Shown here: positions 7,594 through 12,452 of the stretch, piece after piece
Layout: every line of letters starts with the position of its first letter
Position numbering within the stretch: position 1 is the stretch's first letter
Program-made: the position numbers and the translations under genes
The notes under the pieces: generated by a model
What the model was told of the DNA's origin: nothing
Databases searched by the model: none
What the model saw: only the letters and a program-made list of their open reading frames with translations
Origin: Phytophthora quininea
Taxonomy: Eukaryota; Oomycota; Peronosporomycetes; Peronosporales; Peronosporaceae
Reading direction: 5' to 3'
Assembly (NCBI GenBank): GCA_011947345.1
Contig: JAAVTG010000816.1
Span: 1-12,452, forward strand
Length of the DNA stretch: 12,452 bases

Positions 7594-8144
7594 TCAAATC
7601 AACACGACTTTGATCGTCTCGTGGTCGTCGCCCGACACTTTGGACAAGCGCTCGATCAAGAAGTCAAGGGACTCGTCGATGGTCGGCAGCTGGTCGGGGC
7701 GTGCGGCGGCGTCACGATGTCGTCGTCGACGACGCCGTCCGAGTCGACGCCACCTGGACTGGGCGGACATGATGTCGTCCCGAGTAACAGAGGAACCATC
7801 AACACCGTGCTGCGGGCGATTGGCTGCTGCTGCGGGGACTCTCCAGCCTGGCGAGATCGCACCTGGTGCGGGGCAATGACCCCAAAGCCCTCGCCGATCT
7901 TGCACGCGGCCAGCAGGTCGTCGTCGATGCGGTGCTCCTTGCGCCCCGAGCTCCTGCGTCCTTTGTGGAGGCCGCGCATGCGGCGCACCACCTTCTCGTG
8001 GTACTTTTGGGCGTGCGTCTGCACTTGGCGGATGGAGCGCGTGCCCACGTGGGCGGCAACCTTGCGCCACGGGCCGAACGGGTAGAGCTTGATGGCGTGC
8101 AGGAACTTGGCGTGCTCCTCTTGGGACCAGAGACCGATGGCCAT
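7594..8144 (-). CDS. Single-repeat SHAQKYF-class Myb protein (Myb3), frameshifted near the C-terminus
   Basis: Inverted paralogue of Myb1 and Myb2, about 183 residues. MAIGLWSQEEHAKF starts the Myb repeat. Then come FGPWRKVAAHVGTRSIRQ, THAQKYHEK, RRMRGLHKGRRSSGRKEH and RIDDDLL. A Gln-rich spacer (ESPQQQP) and a longer middle distinguish it. The main frame drifts into unrelated sequence and stops at 7656. One missing C in the C4 run (minus strand) at 7696-7699 instead gives PDQLPTIDESLDFLIERL and a stop at 7594, matching the LDFLI end of its paralogues. ATG 8144 has a good context (GGCAATGGC). An upstream in-frame ATG at 8219 lies inside the initiator-like site and is not favoured. Confidence 0.82.
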
Positions 8145-8631
8145 TGCCGCTGGTAGACGTTGCGTACGTAGGCCGAGTACGTTGGGGGAAGGCGGCGGTT
8201 GTCTAGAATGCAAACGCAAAAGTGATGCCCATCAAAGACTGCGGCGACGTGGTCTCAAGTGGCGCTCCGGGCGAGAGCCATGAGCGCACTCCGGCTGCGG
8301 GGCCGGAACGAATCAATCCAAGGAGAGGGGGCCGTCGGTCGTGGAGCGGACCCGCTCGCGCGAAAGCCGTGCACATGACATGGTGCAATCCGTCGCGAGC
8401 AGCGCTCTCTCGTGGCCAGCGTGGCGAGCAGAGCGTTCGATATCGAGACGAATTTTGTGTGCGAGCGAACACTTCCAGATCTCTGGTTTGCACCAGCGGC
8501 CTCGGAGCCATGCAACGAACTACATCACAGTTTGTCACGGCTCTCGGTGCCATGCAGACTCTCTACATTCGGGGATCTACAGCTCTACAGTCGGCAACGC
8601 TGGATGGCATCTGACGGTGGAAGTCCCCTCG
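8145..8631. other. Intergenic region between Myb3 and the VPS9 gene
   Basis: About 490 bases holding the Myb3 promoter. A 14-bp near-repeat (CTCGGAGCCATGCA at 8501-8514, CTCGGTGCCATGCA at 8543-8556) is visible. The open frames on the plus strand here show no domain. Confidence 0.5.
8211..8225 (-). promoter_or_regulatory. Inr/FPR core promoter of Myb3
   Basis: On the minus strand TCACTTTTGCGTTTG matches the Inr/FPR consensus TCAYTYYNCAWTTT at about 11 of 14 positions. It lies 66 nt before the ATG at 8144. Confidence 0.5.
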
Positions 8632-10574
8632 TCACGTCGCCGGAGGCACGGCGTCAAAGAACTCGTCCTCGTCCTCGTCGTCTCCTCTGCGTCGTCGTCG
8701 GCACTGCCGTCCTCGTCAAAAAGAGCTCCAGCTCCTTGGCGTGTCCGCTGGGCAGATCCACGGCCGCGATAACCTGGATGGCGGCCTGGAACGTCGTCAG
8801 CACGTAGCCCTCGACGCCCTTGCCGCCCCCGTTGGTGAAGAACGAGATGAAGGCGATCTCGGCCACAAAGTCGGACCCTGCGCCGCATACCCGCGGACAC
8901 TCGACCAGCAACGCACACAAGATTGGGATGAGCATGTCTGTGTTCGACGCCGACTGGTGCAGCCTCTCTGCGAAGCAGCACATGCTGCGGAAGGCGTCGC
9001 ACAGCAGCACCAACTTCTGCAGGGCGAGCACGTCTCTTTCATCATGGGAAACATCTTTGTCTCTGCCTTCTGGAGCTCCTCAGCCAGCACCGGCTGCTTC
9101 GACTGCTTCTTCTCTCCGTTCAAATGCTGCTGCAACAGCGCCGACGAGTGATACTTTTGCTCTCGTCGGATGTCCACCAGATTGTCTATAAACGCCGTCT
9201 CTGCGTCCTTGAACGTCCGCTGGAACTCACTAAACACGAGAGCGTAGATGTCGTCGTATACAACTCGCTCCACCGCCAACGTGCAGCTGCTCATCGCCTC
9301 GGGGTGCTCGCCAGACTCGGGAAACTCTGCAGCGTCGCGCCTAAAATGTGGGCCAAGTACATTTTCGTGTCTTGAAGAGTGTCTTTCGCTAGAGCTCGCG
9401 TTGTCGCCAACGCTGCAGAGCTGGAAGGTCCTTTAAAACTTAGCCGCCTCATCACCAGCTTCGGCTGCTGGTGTCGTGCCATGAATCTCTGTCGGAAAGC
9501 CTCACACAATTGCATGTTCATCTGTCCCAGGAGCTCAGTTGGCGACGAGAAAATGGCGAAGAGAAAGCGGTAGACCTCGGCGTCGTCCGGAATTGTGTCT
9601 TGCTTTGTGTCGTTTGCCTCCTTGTCTCCATCCGCACTTTGTTTCCTCTCTAATCGGCCGAAGAATTGGAAGCGACGCGAGAACTCAGCATCTTTCCGAC
9701 AAGCTTCATCTGACGGTCCTCCAGGAAAGTTTTTCTTGCAGTTCCAGCAAATCTCCATGGCCCATTCGCCTCGTTTCAGTCTCTCTTTCTTGCGCTGCGC
9801 CGCTGGACTTTAGATTGGTGTGTGACGGTGGCAGCGGCCGCGGCACTCGCTGTAAGGCCGATGCCAGCCATGACGGTCTCTGCGCCGACACTCGCCACCA
9901 ACATGTTGAGACCTGCCAAGACACCGGCCGCCGGGCCCATGGCGATGGCCCCGACGCCTCCAGCCGCCAGCACTGGCGCTAGACGTTTAGCGAACTTTGA
10001 CGCCGTGGTTTGCAGTTGCTGCGACGGTCCTGTGGTCTTGGAGACAACAGCAGAGGGTCCCACACTCGCCAGGCTGTTGCTGTCCAGCTCTTCGATCAGC
10101 GAGGCGAGCGTGAATGTTTCTGGGCGCTTGGCTCGCTTCTCACTGGTCGAGTCTCTGTCCTCCGGCAGCAGCAGCGCGTCGGGCGCCGGCGCGTGACTGC
10201 ATTTAGGCATTCCTGAGTCATGGTCGCGGCAGGTGCGGTGGCAGTGGGCGGCGGTCAGACACTCGCGATGGCAGAAGCGGCCGCAGCTCAGACACTGACA
10301 TACGCTGCTCCCTGTAGTCTTGGACAGTCTGCGCCGCCTGCCGACGGGTCTTGCGATGGCCAGAAGGCGCTCACCACAGAGCAAGCACTCGCGGAAGAAG
10401 AGCAGACTGCGGTCTACGGTGGAGAGCGACTGCAGCTGCACGGGGCAGAAGCTGTGGCCGTGCAGCGGGTCCGAGTTGCCAGCCGTGTCCCGCAGGTAGG
10501 CGCTGGCGCAGAGAGGCGTATGGTTAGACACAGCGAGTGAAGGGAGGGCGAGCGAACGCACCTGAGCGCCCCAT
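8632..10574 (-). CDS. C1-like zinc finger / VPS9-domain protein, predicted Rab5-family GEF; one intron, several frameshifts
   Basis: Predicted endosomal trafficking protein of about 629 residues. Exon 1 is 10562-10574 and exon 2 is 8632-10502. In order: a Cys/His cluster (ECLLCGE, CLSCGRFCHREC, then HCHRTC) like a C1 finger; a Gly/Ala-rich hydrophobic stretch (VLAAGGVGAIAMGPAAG onward, about 50 residues) that could enter membranes; a basic linker; CWNCKKNF; helical segments (EVYRFLFAIF, VYDDIYALVFSEFQ); then the VPS9 core SNTDMLIPIL and EGYVLTTFQAA. Asp (8936-8938), Pro (8924-8926), Tyr (8804-8806) and Thr (8795-8797) match the residues needed by Rabex-5-type GEFs. It ends in an acidic tail. 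Six one-base losses break it, near 10569-10572, 9795-9815, 9301-9304, 9037-9039, 8718-8722 and 8682. Conserved sequence resumes after each. Without the last two, the stop would be 8654. Confidence 0.82.
10503..10561 (-). other. Spliceosomal intron in the VPS9 gene
   Basis: 59-nt minus-strand intron: donor GTGCGT, branch site GTCTAACC, acceptor GCGCCAG. It splits a Ser codon after a very short first exon. With one G restored in the G4 run at 10569-10572, the protein starts MGALSAYLRDTAG. Confidence 0.7.
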
Positions 10575-11178
10575 GCAGCAGCATAATTCGTGATGGTGTT
10601 TTTAGCTAGCGAAAGGTGATTTTACGGACAACTTATTTATCCGGAAACATGGCTACTTTTTCAGTCGAGTCGGTGGCGGAACAGTACGCATGGTGTCACC
10701 GACAGCTGTTTACGTTGTCTGACATCGTTAGCTTATCGTGCTGCTCGAAGATCGCTGTCCAACGGCCAAAGTTTTCATCCAGATCGCTGGCACGGCCGAA
10801 AGCCGAGTAGAGTGATCCCCACGGCGAGGCGTTGGTCTCGATTCCCTTATATCTATCGTATTAGACTGCCCGTAAGGGCATGGGCCGATGATCAGTCAAA
10901 GTGGCGTGTCTCTGTTAGGCAAATCGCATGGTCACCATTGTCTGCCTTCATCAACGACGTGATTGTGTGGCATCCTTGCGCTGACGACCGAATGTATCAT
11001 GGAAAGCAATGGCAGCTCCAAGTAGCTATCTGCAAATTCCATCGGTCGAGGTCTCGGTTGCCATCCCCCATTTGGATCAAGTTCGACGACTACCGCCACA
11101 CAACTCCCATTCTGACAACATGAACCTGCTGACTCGAGGTCATTCCCAAAACCTCAACCGACACGGAGACTTCTGGCC
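10575..11178. other. Divergent promoter region with a short unassigned open frame
   Basis: About 600 bases between the VPS9 gene (-) and the secreted-protein gene (+). A minus-strand frame at 10696-10860 (54 codons, no recognised family; contains DENFGRWTAIFEQHDK) looks protein-like and may be a relic. A small perfect hairpin, TGCCC-GTAA-GGGCA, lies at 10867-10880. No complete gene is seen. Confidence 0.45.
11140..11150 (+). promoter_or_regulatory. Initiator-like site of the secreted-protein gene
   Basis: TCATTCCCAAA matches the oomycete initiator part (TCATTYYN) and starts 39 nt before the ATG at 11179. The downstream FPR half is poor. Confidence 0.4.
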
Positions 11179-12452
11179 ATGGCGCATCGCCTCCGCCTGC
11201 TGCTCTACATCACATTCTTCTTCTGCGTTTGCCATGCGATTCCGACACTACACCGCCAACTGAGCGCTGACGAACAAGAACTCTACAGCCGCCTACTGCA
11301 GGAGCAGGACACCACCACGTCCTGCAACGCCAGCGCCAGCAGCAGCCTGCTGTCCACGTACCTGTCGGTGCTGCCGGACATCGCAGGCCTGCAGGGCTGT
11401 GTCGCCACCAACATTGCGACGCTGTACCCGGCGATTGCAGGCTCCGGTTCGCAGTGCAACCTGACTACGCTCAGCTCGCTGGTTAGCGGCGACTCGACCG
11501 ACTCGACGGCGTTCAACGAAGTGCTCAACCTGCTGTTGCAGGGCGTGGTCAGCTCCAGCGGCTCCGGATCGTCGGTGGACTTGGGCAGTGCACTGTCGTC
11601 CTGGAGCGACGACAGCAGTACGTTGCAGGAATTCTGCACCGTCATGAACAACCAGGCAGGACCCTGCATTGAAGCGCTGCTGCCAGAGCTGATCTCCCTG
11701 CTGGACAGCGACGCAACCTGCTGCAGCGAACTTAGTGGGTATCTGGAGCTGGCCAAGCTCATTGTACCGACGAACGAAACGCTGGCTGACACGTTGGTCG
11801 GTCTTGTCAACGGACTGCATCGCACCATGTGCACCACCACGACTGATGACGTACTGTGCTCGGTGGCAATGAGCTCGTACCTGTCTGGCGTCGTGACGAG
11901 CGACGAGTCGTCACTACTCGGCGCAATCATCTTCCAGGCTGGAGTCCCGCTTTATGCTGCTTCTGAGAGTGACGTCTGCTCTTCGTTGGAGTCGACGAGT
12001 CTGGCCAGCGGCTTGGCCAGCGGTAAAGACATCTCGTACTATGCTGCATCGTGCTGCGTGTCGGGACTCTCAGCGTTCCTGCAGAGTGTGGACGCTATGG
12101 TGACGCATCTGTCGGGAAATTCCATGGCGGAGCTGTTCACTCTCATCACGGGGCGTCAGAACGCAGCGTCAAAGTTTTCTGCAGTGTACTCAACAATCCA
12201 AGGCTGCAAATTTGGGTCGAGTTGCACGGATCCTTCCTTCACACTGTCAAGTTCAGGCTCAAGCGCGTCGTCGAGCAGTTCAGCTGCGGAAAGCAAGGCA
12301 CGCTCTCCTGAAAACGTCACCTGCACGGTGGCGAACTACTGTGACAGCGACGACGTCTGCAGCACCGTGTGCGAGGAAGGAACGGCGATCATTGAGCCGT
12401 GGGTGGCGCGTGCCATCACATACCAGCGCAACCTCTCGTATGCAGAGACGCT
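11179..12452 (+). CDS. Secreted Cys/Ser-rich glycoprotein, N-terminal part (3' cut by window end)
   Basis: One uninterrupted frame of 424 codons from ATG 11179 (context GGCCATGG) to the window end. It starts with a clear signal peptide, MAHRLRLLLYITFFFCVCHA, with likely cleavage before IPTLH. The mature part is rich in Ser, Thr, Leu and paired or spaced Cys, with CC pairs in DATCCSEL and AASCCVSGL and sequons NAS, NLT, NET, NVT and NLS, so it is probably extracellular and N-glycosylated. The two CC-centred segments look like diverged repeats. A Ser-rich linker (SSSGSSASSSSSAAES) precedes a last Cys-rich block (CTVANYCDSDDVCSTVCEE), then WVARAITYQRNLSYAET at the edge. That edge reminds me of the segment before the catalytic X domain in oomycete PLC-like phosphodiesterases. 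This is from memory and unproven, because the catalytic part would lie outside the window. Unlike most genes here, it shows no frameshift. Confidence 0.82.
   Translation, partial: MAHRLRLLLYITFFFCVCHAIPTLHRQLSADEQELYSRLLQEQDTTTSCNASASSSLLSTYLSVLPDIAGLQGCVATNIATLYPAIAGSGSQCNLTTLSSLVSGDSTDSTAFNEVLNLLLQGVVSSSGSGSSVDLGSALSSWSDDSSTLQEFCTVMNNQAGPCIEALLPELISLLDSDATCCSELSGYLELAKLIVPTNETLADTLVGLVNGLHRTMCTTTTDDVLCSVAMSSYLSGVVTSDESSLLGAIIFQAGVPLYAASESDVCSSLESTSLASGLASGKDISYYAASCCVSGLSAFLQSVDAMVTHLSGNSMAELFTLITGRQNAASKFSAVYSTIQGCKFGSSCTDPSFTLSSSGSSASSSSSAAESKARSPENVTCTVANYCDSDDVCSTVCEEGTAIIEPWVARAITYQRNLSYAET

Noticed and set aside
9291..10561. Separate genes or extra introns to explain the frame changes in the VPS9 gene
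   Set aside because: The shifts are one base at homopolymers with protein similarity running up to both sides; no GT-AG pair of plausible intron length fits there.
11179..11320. RXLR-type effector, from HRQLSADEQE after the signal peptide
   Set aside because: The motif is RQLS, not RXLR, there is no clear dEER, and the protein is long and Cys-rich, unlike typical RXLR effectors.
11283..11930. Long minus-strand open frames opposite the secreted-protein gene
   Set aside because: They mirror the codon pattern of the plus-strand gene, which has a signal peptide, a start context and a longer frame.
1..12452. CRISPR arrays, tRNA/rRNA genes, prokaryotic operons or complete transposons
   Set aside because: No regular repeat-spacer pattern, RNA gene structure, transposase with terminal repeats, or ribosome-binding-site pattern was seen; the window is eukaryotic.

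Overview
This is a eukaryotic window that reads as oomycete nuclear DNA, most likely Phytophthora or a close relative. The evidence is dense short genes, small GT-AG introns (59 and 83 nt) with CTAAY branch sites, GC-rich coding DNA, oomycete-type initiator (Inr/FPR) core promoters 20-80 nt before several start codons, and oomycete-style families: bZIP factors with Cys in place of the invariant Asn, and single-repeat Myb proteins of the SHAQKYF class. The assignment comes from recognising families, not from a database search.

Layout. (1) 1-1600, minus: a mitochondrial-type TrmA/RlmD-family RNA (uracil-5-)-methyltransferase with one intron, cut off by the window start. (2) 1901-2872 and 3146-4197, plus: two tandem bZIP paralogues. 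Facing them on the minus strand at 4220-4548 is a truncated third copy, which abuts an unidentified plus-strand coding fragment ending at 4896. (3) About 4897-5984: a gene-poor, more AT-rich stretch with weak signs of a broken minus-strand coding region. (4) 5985-6447 (+), 6961-7473 (+) and 7594-8144 (-): three paralogous Myb genes with a shared C-terminal LDFLI motif. (5) 8632-10574, minus: a VPS9-domain protein (predicted Rab5-family GEF) with an N-terminal C1-like zinc finger and a Gly/Ala-rich hydrophobic segment. (6) 11179-12452, plus: the N-terminal part of a secreted Cys/Ser-rich glycoprotein running off the window.

The most useful general observation is that nearly every gene is broken by single-base shifts, mostly one base missing from a short homopolymer. 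Reading across the shift restores conserved family sequence: TRAM domain, SAM motif I, VPS9 core, bZIP N-terminus, Myb C-terminus. The shifts occur in unrelated genes while conserved residues are kept, so I read them as consensus or assembly errors, not as a row of pseudogenes. The third bZIP copy is different: it lacks its whole 5' half and is probably a true relic.

The genes are not an operon or a recognisable pathway. The theme is local gene-family expansion (two transcription-factor clusters side by side) between housekeeping and trafficking genes. TrmA-like/bZIP1 and VPS9/secreted protein are divergent pairs sharing promoter regions; bZIP2/bZIP3 and Myb2/Myb3 are convergent.
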